DNA from: Actinomycetota bacterium | GTDB taxonomy: Bacteria > Actinomycetota > Acidimicrobiia > Acidimicrobiales > Iamiaceae | Assembly: GCA_019639075.1 (NCBI GenBank) | Contig: JAHBSO010000003.1 | Location: 124,001 to 188,000 of the forward strand | Reading direction: 5' to 3' | DNA length: 64,000 bases | In this document: in pieces, positions 17,053-25,808 of the stretch | Layout of the letters: each line of letters starts with the position of its first letter | Numbering within the stretch: position 1 is the first letter of the stretch | Program-made: the position numbers and the translations under genes | Notes under the pieces: generated by a model | Database searches by the model: none | Told to the model about the DNA's origin: nothing | Seen by the model: only the letters and a program-made list of their open reading frames with translations

Positions 17053-18318
17053 TCAGGCGGGCCGGTCCGTGCCGGCCCAGGCGAGGGCGGCGAGGACGAG
17101 CGCCTCGACACCGGTGCGGATCGTCGGGTCCTGGACGGGCGCGAACCGCGGCGAGTGGTTGTAGGGGACCTCCTCGGCCAGCCGGTTCTCGGCGAACGCC
17201 TTCAACCAGTGGTCGGGCTCGTGGCCGCCCACGAACCAGAAGACCGACGGGCAACCCGCCGCGGTGGCGAAGGCGCCGAAGTCCTCGCTGCCGAGCGCCT
17301 GGGGGCCCTCGTGGCTGCGGCCCGCCCCGAAGTGCTCCGCGAACACCTCGGTGACCCGCGCCGTGGCCTCGGGGTCGTTGACCAGCGCGGGGAACGCGGA
17401 CGTCGTCTCGATGTCGGGGTCCCGGGGCGAGCCGCAGGAGTGGGACTCGCCGTGGGCGATCCGCTCGATCGACGACAGCACGTCCTCGCGGACCCGCTCG
17501 GAGAAGGTGCGGATGTTGATGCCCAGCTCGGCCTTCTCGGAGATCACGTTCTCCTTCGTCCCGACCCGGACGGTGCCCACCGTGACCACCGCGAGATCGG
17601 CCGCGGCCTTCTCCCGCGAGGTGATCGTCTGGAGCTTCATGATCGTCGACGCGGCGAGGACCGCCGGGTCGACGGTGAACTCGGGGGTCGACCCGTGGCC
17701 GCCCCGGCCGTGCAGCGTGAGCTTCAGGGAGTCGGTCGCGGCCATCGTCGGCCCGCCCCGCGTGAGCACCCACCCGGCCGGCGCCGGCGCCAGGTGCTGC
17801 CCGAGGCAGATGTCGGGCGTGCCGAACCGCTCGAAGAAGTCGTCGGCCAGCATGGCCTCGGCGCCCTCGCCGAGCTCCTCGGCCGGCTGGACCACGAGCA
17901 CCAGGCGGCCCGACCACCCACCCCGGTCCTCGGCCAGCACCGAGGCCGCACCGATGAGCCAGGTGACGTGCATGTCGTGGCCGCACGCGTGGGCGACCCC
18001 GACGGTCTGCCCGTCCGGGTCGGTGCCGACGACGGTCGACGCGTAGGGGAGGCCGGTCTCCTCGGTGACGGGGAGCGCGTCCATGTCGGCTCGCAACAGC
18101 ACGGTGGGTCCGGGGCCGTTCTCGAGCACGGCGACGACGCCGGTCCGACCGACGCCCTCGGTCACCTCGAAGCCCAGCGCCCGAAGCCGCTCCGCGGCGA
18201 TGGCGGGCGTGCGTTCCTCCTGGAAGGACAGCTCGGGGTTGGCGTGGAGATCCTCGTACAGCGCGGCCAGGTCCTCCAGCAGCGGGCCCACCTGGTCGAC
18301 CAGGACGTCGTTCGACAC
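17053..18318 (-). CDS. M20-family amidohydrolase
   Basis: Metal-dependent amidohydrolase of 421 residues, of the hippurate hydrolase/IAA-amino-acid hydrolase type. It would cleave N-acyl amino acids or related amides. Visible motifs are LLRADMDALPV, HACGHDMH (metal ligands Cys and His), QPAEELGEGA with the catalytic Glu pair, and the GRGGHGSTP dimerisation-domain loop. GTG 18318 (VSNDVLV) is chosen because a GAGGGG ribosome binding site lies nine bases upstream and a TAGGGT -10 box about 35 bases further up; GTG 18327 is an alternative. No signal peptide. It is convergent with the dimethylformamidase-like gene, 4 bases between stops. Confidence 0.9.
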   Translation of the reverse strand: MSNDVLVDQVGPLLEDLAALYEDLHANPELSFQEERTPAIAAERLRALGFEVTEGVGRTGVVAVLENGPGPTVLLRADMDALPVTEETGLPYASTVVGTDPDGQTVGVAHACGHDMHVTWLIGAASVLAEDRGGWSGRLVLVVQPAEELGEGAEAMLADDFFERFGTPDICLGQHLAPAPAGWVLTRGGPTMAATDSLKLTLHGRGGHGSTPEFTVDPAVLAASTIMKLQTITSREKAAADLAVVTVGTVRVGTKENVISEKAELGINIRTFSERVREDVLSSIERIAHGESHSCGSPRDPDIETTSAFPALVNDPEATARVTEVFAEHFGAGRSHEGPQALGSEDFGAFATAAGCPSVFWFVGGHEPDHWLKAFAENRLAEEVPYNHSPRFAPVQDPTIRTGVEALVLAALAWAGTDRPA

Positions 18319-18565
18319 CTTTCGCACCCCCTCGTCGGTGTTCGTTCCGGGTCGGACCCTACGCGACCGGGACGGATCGACCAGCAACCGCAGGCCTCAA
18401 CTCCCTGCCCGTCCTGCCGATCAGGACGCCCGGACGACCCGCGTCGTCCCGCCGGACGTCGGGGTCCGCGGCCGTCGGACGCCCGCTCCCTACGATCGCC
18501 AGGACATGCGGGCGCCGACGTTCGAGCGGACCACCGCGCGCAGCACACCAGGGAGAGCAGACGCG

Positions 18566-18988
18566 ATGAGCAACGATCCGAACAATCCGAGCTGGCCGCC
18601 GTCGGAGGGCCAACCCCCGGGCGGGACGCCCTGGCAGCAGCCACCCGGCTACGGGCCGCCACCGGGCCCCGGCGCACCCTACGGCGGGGGCCCGGGCTAC
18701 ACCGGCCCCGGTGGCTACGGCTCACCGCAGCCTCCTCCCCACAAGCCGGACTCGTACATGGTGTGGGCCATCCTCACCACCCTGTTCTGCTGCCTCCCGT
18801 TCGGCATCGTGTCGATCATCAACGCGTCGAAGGTCGACAGCATGTACTCGGCCGGCGACTACGGCGGTGCCCGGATCGCCTCGGATTCGGCGAAGAAGTG
18901 GGCCACCTGGGCCGCGATCGCCGGACTCATCGTCACCGGCGGGTACATCCTCCTCGCCGTGGTCGCGGCGTCGAACTCCACGACCTGA
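18566..18988 (+). CDS. CD225/dispanin-family membrane protein
   Basis: Small membrane protein of 140 residues. About 65 N-terminal residues are Pro/Gly/Gln/Tyr-rich (PPGYGPPPGPGAPYGGG). Two membrane helices follow, near residues 65-87 and 111-133, joined by the conserved loop ASKVDSMYSAGDYGGARIAS...AKKWA. This loop defines the CD225/dispanin family. Function in bacteria is not established. A TACGAT -10 box at about 18491 and AGGGAG before ATG 18566 support a short leader and this start; an in-frame ATG at 18506 is possible. The DUF2752 gene follows after 8 bases, and the two are likely an operon. Confidence 0.88.
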   Translation: MSNDPNNPSWPPSEGQPPGGTPWQQPPGYGPPPGPGAPYGGGPGYTGPGGYGSPQPPPHKPDSYMVWAILTTLFCCLPFGIVSIINASKVDSMYSAGDYGGARIASDSAKKWATWAAIAGLIVTGGYILLAVVAASNSTT

Positions 18989-18996
18989 CCACCGCC

Positions 18997-19437
18997 GTGC
19001 ACGTCCACGACGACCGGCGTCCCGCGGTGGAGCTGCACCGCGGGGCGCCGGCCCGGTGGGCACCGATCGCCACGGGCGCGGCCATGGCGGCGGGTGCCGC
19101 CGTCGTGTTCCTCCGAGACCCGTCGCAACCCGGGCACTACCCGACCTGTCCGCTCAAGGCCCTGACCGGCCTCGACTGCACCGGCTGCGGCTCGCTGCGC
19201 GGGACCCACGCGCTCCTGCACGGCGACCTGTTCGGCGCCGTCGGCCACAACGCCCTCCTGGTGCCGGGCGCCGTACTCGTCCTGTGGCTCTGGGCGGCGT
19301 GGATGTCGTCGACCTTCGGACGGGGGCGGGTCCCCACCCTCCGCCCCACGCCGCTCGTCGCGGGGTCGTTGATCGCGATCGCGGTCGGCTTCGCCGTGGT
19401 GCGCAACCTCCCCGGGTTCGAGGCCCTGCGGTCGTGA
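18997..19437 (+). CDS. DUF2752 membrane protein
   Basis: Protein of 146 residues with the DUF2752 signature CPLKALTGLDCTGCGSLRGTHALLHGD in its middle, including the conserved Cys residues. Three hydrophobic helices surround it (about residues 22-40, 85-106 and 120-138). It is a predicted integral membrane protein of unknown function. GTG 18997 is the start, eight bases after the CD225-gene stop. Genes of these two families are often neighbours in actinomycetes, which suggests a shared membrane role, but nothing in the sequence says which. Confidence 0.85.
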   Translation: MHVHDDRRPAVELHRGAPARWAPIATGAAMAAGAAVVFLRDPSQPGHYPTCPLKALTGLDCTGCGSLRGTHALLHGDLFGAVGHNALLVPGAVLVLWLWAAWMSSTFGRGRVPTLRPTPLVAGSLIAIAVGFAVVRNLPGFEALRS

Positions 19438-19496
19438 CCGGGCCCGACCGACCGCGAGCCTTGGCCCGCTCCCGGGACCGTCCCTAGGGTTGGTCC

Positions 19497-20561
19497 ATGC
19501 GCAATCCGAAGGACTTCTTCCGCCCCCTCGCCGCCGGCGCCCCGGAGCCGGTGCGGGAGGTCCCGTTCCGGCCGTCGCGGATGATCCACTTCTTCGACCC
19601 GAGCAACGAGAAGATGGCGGCGAAGGTGCCGGACATCGCCGCCAAGGTCGACATCATCCTCGGCAACCTCGAGGACGCCATCAAGGCCGAGAACAAGGAA
19701 GCGGCCCGCCAGGGTCTCGTGAAGATCGCCCGCAGCACCGACTTCGGTGACACCCAGCTTTGGACCCGGGTGAACAGCCTCGACTCCCCGTGGGTGCTCG
19801 ACGACCTCACCACGCTCGTGACCGAGATCGGCGACAAGCTCGACGTGATCATGATCCCGAAGGTCGAGGGCCCCGAGGACATCCACTACGTCGACCGGAT
19901 CCTCGCCCAGCTCGAGGCCCGCGCCGGCCTGACCCGCCCGATCCTGGTGCACGCCATCCTCGAGACCGCCCGCGGCGTCGCCAACGTCGAGGAGATCTGC
20001 GCCGCCAGCCCCCGCATGCAGGGCCTGTCGCTCGGCCCGGCCGACCTCGCCGCCAACCGGCGCATGAAGACCACCCGCGTCGGCGGCGGCCACCCCGGCT
20101 ACCTGGTGCGGCAGGACCCGGTCGACGGCGACGTCGACGGCGAACGCGCCACCTACCAGCAGGACCTCTGGCACTACACGATCGCCCGCATGGTCGACGC
20201 CTGCGTCGCCAACGGCATCTACGCCTTCTACGGGCCCTTCGGCGACATCAAGGACACCGTCGCCTGCGAGGACCAGTTCCGCAACGCGTTCCTGCTCGGC
20301 TGCGTCGGCGCCTGGAGCCTCCACCCCGTGCAGATCGACATCGCCAAGCGGGTCTTCTCGCCGGATCCGGCCGACGTCGCCCACGCCCTCCACGTGATCG
20401 AGGAGATGGGTGACGGCACCGGCGCCGTCATGATCGACGGGAAGATGGAGGACGACGCCTCCGTCAAGCAGTGCCACGTCATGGTCGACCTCGCCAAGCA
20501 GCTGTCGGCCCGCGACCCCGAGGTCGCCGAGCTGTACCGCGGCGTGGGCCTGGAGGTCTGA
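19497..20561 (+). CDS. HpcH/HpaI aldolase / CitE-like lyase (malyl-CoA lyase-like)
   Basis: TIM-barrel lyase of 354 residues of the citrate lyase beta/HpcH family. Motifs include the acidic metal-site strand [43 protein letters not shown] and [14 protein letters not shown]. The C-terminal [18 protein letters not shown] lid resembles L-malyl-CoA/beta-methylmalyl-CoA lyases. It would cleave or form 3-hydroxyacyl-CoA thioesters with Mg2+. ATG 19497 lies six bases after a TAGGGT box, so the message is probably leaderless. It is two bases before a second, shorter CitE paralogue. Confidence 0.87.
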   Translation: MRNPKDFFRPLAAGAPEPVREVPFRPSRMIHFFDPSNEKMAAKVPDIAAKVDIILGNLEDAIKAENKEAARQGLVKIARSTDFGDTQLWTRVNSLDSPWVLDDLTTLVTEIGDKLDVIMIPKVEGPEDIHYVDRILAQLEARAGLTRPILVHAILETARGVANVEEICAASPRMQGLSLGPADLAANRRMKTTRVGGGHPGYLVRQDPVDGDVDGERATYQQDLWHYTIARMVDACVANGIYAFYGPFGDIKDTVACEDQFRNAFLLGCVGAWSLHPVQIDIAKRVFSPDPADVAHALHVIEEMGDGTGAVMIDGKMEDDASVKQCHVMVDLAKQLSARDPEVAELYRGVGLEV

Positions 20562-20563
20562 AC

Positions 20564-21436
20564 GTGAGCGACCAGATCCTCCCCCGCCGGTCCGTCCTCT
20601 ACATGCCGGGCGCCAACGAGCGGGCCCTGGAGAAGGCGAAGACCATCCCCGCCGACGCCCTGATCCTCGACCTCGAGGACGCCGTCGCGCCCGACGCCAA
20701 GGAGGAGGCCCGTGACCGGGTCTGCGCCGCGGCATCCTCGGGCGAGTACGGCGCCAAGGAGGTCACGATCCGGGTCAACGGGCTCGACACCCAGTGGCAC
20801 GCCGCCGACCTCGCCGCCGCGGCGAAGGCCGGCCCGGCGGCCGTGGTGGTGCCGAAGGTGAACTCGGTCGACGACGTCCGGGCGATCGAGGCCGGGCTCG
20901 AGGCGGGCGGCGCGCCCGACCACACGAAGATCTGGGCCATGGTCGAGACGCCGGTGGCGATGCTGCACGCCGAGGCCATCGCCGCGGCGTCCGAGCGCCT
21001 GACCGTGCTCGTCATGGGCACCAACGACCTGGCCAAGGAGCTCCACGCCACCCACGTGCCCGGCCGTCAGCCCCTGCTCACCGGCCTCGGCCTGTGCCTT
21101 CTGGCCGCCCGGGCCACCGGCAAGGAGATCCTCGACGGCGTCTACAACGACGTGAAGGACCCCGAGGGGTTCGCCGCCGAGGCCCGCCAGGGCTTCGAGA
21201 TGGGTTTCGACGGCAAGACGCTGATCCATCCGAGCCAGGTCGACCCGACGAACGAGATCTGGGCCCCGTCGGCCGACGCCGTCGACGACGCCCGCACCCT
21301 CATCGCCACGTTCGAGGCCGCGATCGCCGAGGGCAAGGGCGTGGTCACCCACAACGGCCGGATGATCGAGAACCTCCACGTCGACAACGCCCGCCGCGTG
21401 CTCGCGGTGGCCGCGGCCATCGAGGCCCGCAGCTGA
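20564..21436 (+). CDS. CitE-like CoA ester lyase
   Basis: Second CitE/HpcH family protein, 290 residues, the usual CitE length. It shows RSVLYMPGANERALEKA (CoA-binding N-terminus), LILDLEDAVAPDAKEEAR with the metal-binding acidic residues, VVPKVNS, MVETPVAMLHA and the GKTLIHPSQVDPTNE motif. GTG 20564 starts two bases after the upstream stop, with GGAGGT just before, so the two lyases are translated as a unit. A malyl-CoA lyase plus thioesterase-like partner is a known arrangement in the ethylmalonyl-CoA pathway. Assigning that here would be speculation. Probably cytosolic. Confidence 0.87.
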   Translation: MSDQILPRRSVLYMPGANERALEKAKTIPADALILDLEDAVAPDAKEEARDRVCAAASSGEYGAKEVTIRVNGLDTQWHAADLAAAAKAGPAAVVVPKVNSVDDVRAIEAGLEAGGAPDHTKIWAMVETPVAMLHAEAIAAASERLTVLVMGTNDLAKELHATHVPGRQPLLTGLGLCLLAARATGKEILDGVYNDVKDPEGFAAEARQGFEMGFDGKTLIHPSQVDPTNEIWAPSADAVDDARTLIATFEAAIAEGKGVVTHNGRMIENLHVDNARRVLAVAAAIEARS

Positions 21437-21437
21437 G

Positions 21438-22358
21438 TCAGCTCCCGGCCGCGGTGAAGAGGCGCATCTTCGTCCAGAGGAAGTCGCCGATGTGGTCGGT
21501 CCAGTTGGTCGAGTTCGCCGACAACGACACCGTGTGGCCGGTGCCCTCGTTCAGCACGAACTCACAGGTGACACCGACGTCGATGAGCCCCTGGCAGGTG
21601 CGGTAGGCGTACTCGGCGGTCGCGCCCGTCGTGCTGTCGGTCTCGTAGTGGAACATCAGGGCCGGCGCGTCGGTCGGCTCGAAGGTGACGACGCCGAGGT
21701 CGACGCCGGGCGTGAGGTGGGCGCCGGTGGACACCGCGGCAGCGATCGAGTGCGAGTACGCGGCGAGCGGACCGCCGGGCGTCGGGTCGTCGGCGATCCC
21801 CACCCCGAGGGCGATCGCCCCGCCGGCGGACGATCCGAGCATGGCGATCCGCTCCGTGTCGATGCGGTAGGTGGCGGCGTTGGCCCGCAGCCACCGGACC
21901 GACTCCATGCCGTCGTCGATGGCGTTCTGCGCGGCGGCCAGGTACCGCAGCTGGTTCGTGCTCGCCCCCGGGTCGAGCCGGTAGCCCAGCGACACGGCGA
22001 CGAAACCCCGACGGGCGTAGCTCATGGCCGCGGAGGCCATCGACGACTTGTCACCGTTGGCGAACCCGCCGCCGTGGACGAGCACGACGGTCGGCAACGG
22101 GCCGACGCCGTCGTCCGGCGGCAGGTACACGTCGAGCTTCAGGTCGACCGTCGTGCCCTGGTGGTCCACGGCCGAGCCGTACACGAGGTCGAGCGTCGAG
22201 GTGATCTGCCCGGCGGTGTACCGGATGGTCGAGTACCGACCCTCCTCGGGCATGTCGCACCCGGCCAGCGCCGTCGCGACGAGCGCGGCGACCCCCACGA
22301 CCAGGGCGATCATCGGACGGCGGCGCGAGCGGACGACGACAGGTTCCACGTTCCCCAT
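21438..22358 (-). CDS. lipoprotein alpha/beta hydrolase (esterase)
   Basis: Secreted lipoprotein of 306 residues. A basic N-terminus and hydrophobic segment end in the lipobox L-A-G-C, giving a lipid-anchored mature enzyme. The mature part is an alpha/beta hydrolase of the hormone-sensitive-lipase group: oxyanion motif HGGGFANGD, nucleophile elbow GSSAGG, and a late histidine in EGTGHTVSL. Expected activity is hydrolysis of small esters. ATG 22358 is preferred over the first in-frame codon at 22397 because it places the signal peptide correctly. It is convergent with the second CitE gene, one base between stop codons. Confidence 0.88.
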   Translation of the reverse strand: MGNVEPVVVRSRRRPMIALVVGVAALVATALAGCDMPEEGRYSTIRYTAGQITSTLDLVYGSAVDHQGTTVDLKLDVYLPPDDGVGPLPTVVLVHGGGFANGDKSSMASAAMSYARRGFVAVSLGYRLDPGASTNQLRYLAAAQNAIDDGMESVRWLRANAATYRIDTERIAMLGSSAGGAIALGVGIADDPTPGGPLAAYSHSIAAAVSTGAHLTPGVDLGVVTFEPTDAPALMFHYETDSTTGATAEYAYRTCQGLIDVGVTCEFVLNEGTGHTVSLSANSTNWTDHIGDFLWTKMRLFTAAGS

Positions 22359-22431
22359 CGCCACAAGGTGTCCCACCCGACGGGATCGTGCAAGCACCTC
22401 GGGACCTCGTCGATCGTGGGAGGCTGCCGCC

Positions 22432-23556
22432 GTGCGCTACCGCCGGATGCCCATCGAGGTCGAGTCGCCCGAGCAGCTCGGGTACTCGACGATCACGAAC
22501 AACCTGTCGGAGAGCTCGGTCGCCGACCGCCGGCTGTCCGACCTCGGGCTCGACCTCGACCTCGACGGCCTGGTGCTGCAGTACGGCGATCACCTCGGCG
22601 ACCCCACGCTCCGCGCCGCGGTCGCGGCCGGCGGGGCGGGTCTCGACCTCGACCACGTCACCGTGTTCCCGGGTGCCGCCGCCGCGCTCTTCGCCGTCGC
22701 CACCAGCCAGCTCGACCGGGGCGACCACGCGGTCGTCGTGCGCACCAACTACGCCACCAACCTCGAGACCCCGCGCACCATCGGTGCCGACCTCGACACC
22801 GTCGACCTGCGGTGGGAGGACGGCTGGCAGCTCGACGTCGACGCCGTCGCCGACCTCGTCCGACCCGGCACCACGCGGCTGATCAGCATCACCTGCCCCC
22901 ACAACCCGACCGGCACGATGCTCGACGAGCGGGACCTGCGCCGGCTGGTCGGCCTGGCCGAACGGGCCGAGGCGGTCCTCCTGGTCGACGAGACCTACCG
23001 GGACCTCACCCACACCGGCGAGCGCATCCCGCTCGCCGCCACGTTGTCCCCGTTCGTCGTCAGCATCAGCTCCATGTCGAAGGCCTACGGCCTGCCCGGG
23101 CTGCGGGTGGGCTGGGCCGTCACCACCGATCCGCTCCTCGCGGAGACGCTGCTGGCCGCGAAGGAACAGATGGTCATCTGCGGTTCGACGATCGACGAGC
23201 ACATCGCCGGTCGGGTGCTGGCGGACCGCAAGCGGGTCCTGCCCCCGATCGTCGCCGAGGTGCGCGAGCGCCTGGCGATCACCGAGGCGTGGTTCGCCGA
23301 CCAGCACACCTTCGAGTGGATCCGCCCGAGCGGCGGTGTCGTCGGCCTGGTCCGGTTCCGTGACGAGGTCGCCGTCGACGAGGCCGCGTTCCACCGCGTG
23401 CTCCTGGCCGACCACGGCACCTACGTCGGCCCCGGCCACTGGTTCGAGCTGAGCGACCGGTACTTCCGCCTCGGCTTCGGCTGGCCCACCGAGGACGAGC
23501 TCCGGGCCGGCCTCGACGCCCTCCTCGCCGCGGCTGCCACCACCACCACCACCTGA
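22432..23556 (+). CDS. class I/II aminotransferase
   Basis: PLP-dependent fold-type I aminotransferase of 374 residues. Visible are the substrate-binding QYGDHLGDPTLR region, CPHNPTGTM, LVDETYRDL and the Schiff-base lysine in SSMSKAYGLPGLRVGWA. A C-terminal small domain follows with RLGFGWP. The amino donor cannot be predicted. The chain ends in a run of Thr residues just before a palindromic repeat. GTG 22432 is used because GGGAGG lies seven bases upstream; ATG 22447 is an alternative. The gene stands alone, divergent from the lipoprotein esterase. Confidence 0.88.
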   Translation: MRYRRMPIEVESPEQLGYSTITNNLSESSVADRRLSDLGLDLDLDGLVLQYGDHLGDPTLRAAVAAGGAGLDLDHVTVFPGAAAALFAVATSQLDRGDHAVVVRTNYATNLETPRTIGADLDTVDLRWEDGWQLDVDAVADLVRPGTTRLISITCPHNPTGTMLDERDLRRLVGLAERAEAVLLVDETYRDLTHTGERIPLAATLSPFVVSISSMSKAYGLPGLRVGWAVTTDPLLAETLLAAKEQMVICGSTIDEHIAGRVLADRKRVLPPIVAEVRERLAITEAWFADQHTFEWIRPSGGVVGLVRFRDEVAVDEAAFHRVLLADHGTYVGPGHWFELSDRYFRLGFGWPTEDELRAGLDALLAAAATTTTT

Positions 23557-23609
23557 CCCCGCTGACCCCCCTGCCCCCGCTGCCCCCCTGACCCCGCTGA
23601 CCCCTCGAA

Positions 23610-23652
23610 CTGGCGTAGGTGGTGGTGGGTCGGCCACCACCACCTACGCCAG
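23610..23652. repeat. palindromic repeat GGCGTAGGTGGTGG, copy 1
   Basis: Perfect hairpin with 19-base arms (CTGGCGTAGGTGGTGGTGG and complement) and a 5-base loop. It lies between the convergent aminotransferase and alkyl sulfatase genes. A second copy with 22-base arms is at 25673-25721, on the other side of the alkyl sulfatase. Confidence 0.92.
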
Positions 23653-23670
23653 AACGCAACCGCGGTGAGG

Positions 23671-25635
23671 TCAGGGGGTGACGATCGGGAACATCAGCGA
23701 GAAGCGGTCGCACGCCGTCAGGAGCGCGAGGAGCGCGGTGCGGCCGCGGAGGACCTCGACGGTGCCCGCGTCCTCGAGGTCGGACAGCTCGGCCGCACCG
23801 AACACGAGCGCTCCGAACGACGCGTGGTCGGCCCGCAGCACCACGTCGTCGGTCCCTGCGCTTCGACTGCGCTCCGCTGGCGCTCCACTCCGCTCAACGA
23901 ACGAAGGGGGGAGGTGGTGGATCGCCCCGTTGCTGACACCGAACCGCAGGTGCTCGGCCCGGTCGGTGATCGTGACGTCGACCGTCCAGGTGCGGGTGGC
24001 CGCGACGAGCCCGTCGAGACGGACCCCGAGGGCGTCGACGAGCTGGTCGCTGCTGATGGCGGCGACGGTCTCGGCCGACGGGCCGTGCCCCGGCGTCGAC
24101 GGCGGGTGGCCGTGGCGCAGCTCCTGGGCTCCGGTCAGGTAGAAGTCCCGCCACGGAGCGCTCTCGGCCTGGTAGCCGAGCTGCTCGAACGCGTCGGCCT
24201 GCAGCGCCCGGGCCGCCATGTGCTCCGGGTGGGCGAACACCACGTGGCCCACCACCTCGGCCACCCACCGGTAGTCGCCCTCGTCGAAGCTCACCCGGGC
24301 CCGGCGCAGCACCTCGTCGGCCCCGCCCATGTACTCGACGTAGCGCCCGGCGGCCACGGCCGGCGGGTGGGGCTGGAGGTGGGCGGGGTTGCCGTCGAAC
24401 CAACCCAGGTAGCGCTGGTACACGGCCTTGGCGTTGTGGCTGATCGTGCCGTAGTAGCCGCGGAGCGACGGGTCGTCCTCGAGCCCGGCCGGCAACCGGA
24501 GCTGCTCGGCGATCTCGTCCATCGTCAGGCCGTGGTTCGCCAGGCGCAGCACCTGGTCGTGGAGGAACCGGTAGGCGTCGCGCTGGCGGGCCAGGTGGCC
24601 GGCGATGTCGACCGCGCCCCAGCGCGGCCAGTGGTGGCTGGCGAAGGCCACGTCGGTGTCGTCGAGGTAGAGGTCGATCGCCTCCTGGAGGTAGCGGCTC
24701 CAGGCCAGCGAGTCCCGCACCGGTGCGCCCCGAGGCGTGTACACGTTGTGGAGCGTGCAGGTGCAGTTCTCGGCCAGGCACAGCACCCGGTGGTCCGGGA
24801 AGTGGAAGTTCATCTCGGCCGGCGCCTCGGTGTCGGGCGTGACCTGGAAGACCATGCGCACGCCGTCGACGATCAGCTCGGTGCCCGTCTCGGCGATGTC
24901 GACCGTCGGCGCGATCAGACTCTGGTCGGCCAGCAGGGGGATCCCCTTGCCCAGCCCGGCGTCGACGTGACCCCGCGGCCCCTTCGGCAGCAGCGCGCCG
25001 TACATGTAGGACGCCCGCCTGGTCATGGCCACCCCGGCCACGACGTTCTCGCTCACCGCCGCGGCCAGGAAGCCCGCGGGCGCGATCACCGGCACGCGGC
25101 CGGCCACCACGTCGGCCTCGTCGACGATGCCCCGGACGCCGGCGAAGTGGTCGACGTGGCTGTGCGTGTATATCACCGCGGTGACCGGCCGCTCGCCGAG
25201 GTGGTGGTTCACCAGCGCGAGCGCGGCGGCGGCCGTCTGGTTCGAGGTCAACGGATCGATCACGATCCAGCCCTCGGCGCCCGAGACCACGGTCAGGTTG
25301 GCCAGGTCGAACCCCCGGACCTGCCAGAACCCGGGCGCCACCTCGAACAGCCCCGCCTCGGTGTTGCGACGGGCCTGCTCCCACAGCGAGGGGTGCACCT
25401 CCGGCGGCGCGGTCCCATCCCCCTCGTCGAGGAAGGCGTAGGCGCCGTGGTCCCAGACCGGCCAGCCCCCGGGATGGTCGATCGTCGGGAGGTCCGGTCC
25501 GGCGATGCGGCCCCGCCGGGCCCGTTCCCGCTCGTCGTCGGTCAGCGCGAAGTGCGGCGATCGGGCGGCCTGCGCGTTGCGACGGGCGGTCGCGTCGGTC
25601 GCGGCCTTCGGGGAGAGGTCGGGGGCGGCATCCAT
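23671..25635 (-). CDS. alkyl/aryl sulfatase, metallo-beta-lactamase type (SdsA1-like)
   Basis: Alkyl sulfatase of 654 residues. The N-terminal two-thirds is a metallo-beta-lactamase fold with the zinc motif THSHVDHFAG and further ligands in AENCTCTLHN. A helical dimerisation region follows, then a C-terminal SCP2-like lipid-binding domain. The enzyme hydrolyses primary or secondary alkyl sulfates such as SDS. No signal peptide is obvious. In the C-terminal domain a repeat element reads in frame as VERSGAPAERSRSAG (residues 580-594), inserted in a loop after LRFGVSNGAIHHLPPSF. ATG 25635 is preceded by a CAGAAT box at six bases; an in-frame start at 25671 would add 12 residues. Confidence 0.92.
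   Translation of the reverse strand: MDAAPDLSPKAATDATARRNAQAARSPHFALTDDERERARRGRIAGPDLPTIDHPGGWPVWDHGAYAFLDEGDGTAPPEVHPSLWEQARRNTEAGLFEVAPGFWQVRGFDLANLTVVSGAEGWIVIDPLTSNQTAAAALALVNHHLGERPVTAVIYTHSHVDHFAGVRGIVDEADVVAGRVPVIAPAGFLAAAVSENVVAGVAMTRRASYMYGALLPKGPRGHVDAGLGKGIPLLADQSLIAPTVDIAETGTELIVDGVRMVFQVTPDTEAPAEMNFHFPDHRVLCLAENCTCTLHNVYTPRGAPVRDSLAWSRYLQEAIDLYLDDTDVAFASHHWPRWGAVDIAGHLARQRDAYRFLHDQVLRLANHGLTMDEIAEQLRLPAGLEDDPSLRGYYGTISHNAKAVYQRYLGWFDGNPAHLQPHPPAVAAGRYVEYMGGADEVLRRARVSFDEGDYRWVAEVVGHVVFAHPEHMAARALQADAFEQLGYQAESAPWRDFYLTGAQELRHGHPPSTPGHGPSAETVAAISSDQLVDALGVRLDGLVAATRTWTVDVTITDRAEHLRFGVSNGAIHHLPPSFVERSGAPAERSRSAGTDDVVLRADHASFGALVFGAAELSDLEDAGTVEVLRGRTALLALLTACDRFSLMFPIVTP
23861..23900. 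repeat. dispersed GAGCGGAG-type repeat inside a coding region
   Basis: This 40-base segment of the alkyl sulfatase gene is nearly identical to the intergenic repeat at 37589-37624: on the minus strand TTGAGCGGAG-GGAGCGC-AGCGGAGCGCAGTCGAA with two differences. Here it is translated in frame. All other members found in the window lie between genes. Confidence 0.85.
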
Positions 25636-25672
25636 GTCCGGATTCTGCCCGCACTTCAACCCCCACTTCACC

Positions 25673-25721
25673 GTTCTGGCGTAGGTGGTGGTGGGCCAGC
25701 CACCACCACCTACGCCAGAAC
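25673..25721. repeat. palindromic repeat GGCGTAGGTGGTGG, copy 2
   Basis: Perfect hairpin with 22-base arms and a 5-base loop; the inner 19 bases of each arm equal copy 1 at 23610-23652. It lies between the divergent alkyl sulfatase and metal-dependent hydrolase genes, so a terminator role is unlikely. The two copies bracket the alkyl sulfatase gene. Confidence 0.92.
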
Positions 25722-25808
25722 CGTTGGGGGACGGGGGGGACGGGGAGACGGGGGGGGATTCGGGTGGCAGGCCTTGTGTCGGGGCCGATGTTGCCGATCG
25801 GTGACGAC

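Noticed and set aside
23610-23652. Simple rho-independent terminator for the convergent aminotransferase and sulfatase genes
   Set aside because: There is no T-tract on either side, and the same hairpin occurs between divergent genes at 25673. A secondary terminator effect remains possible.
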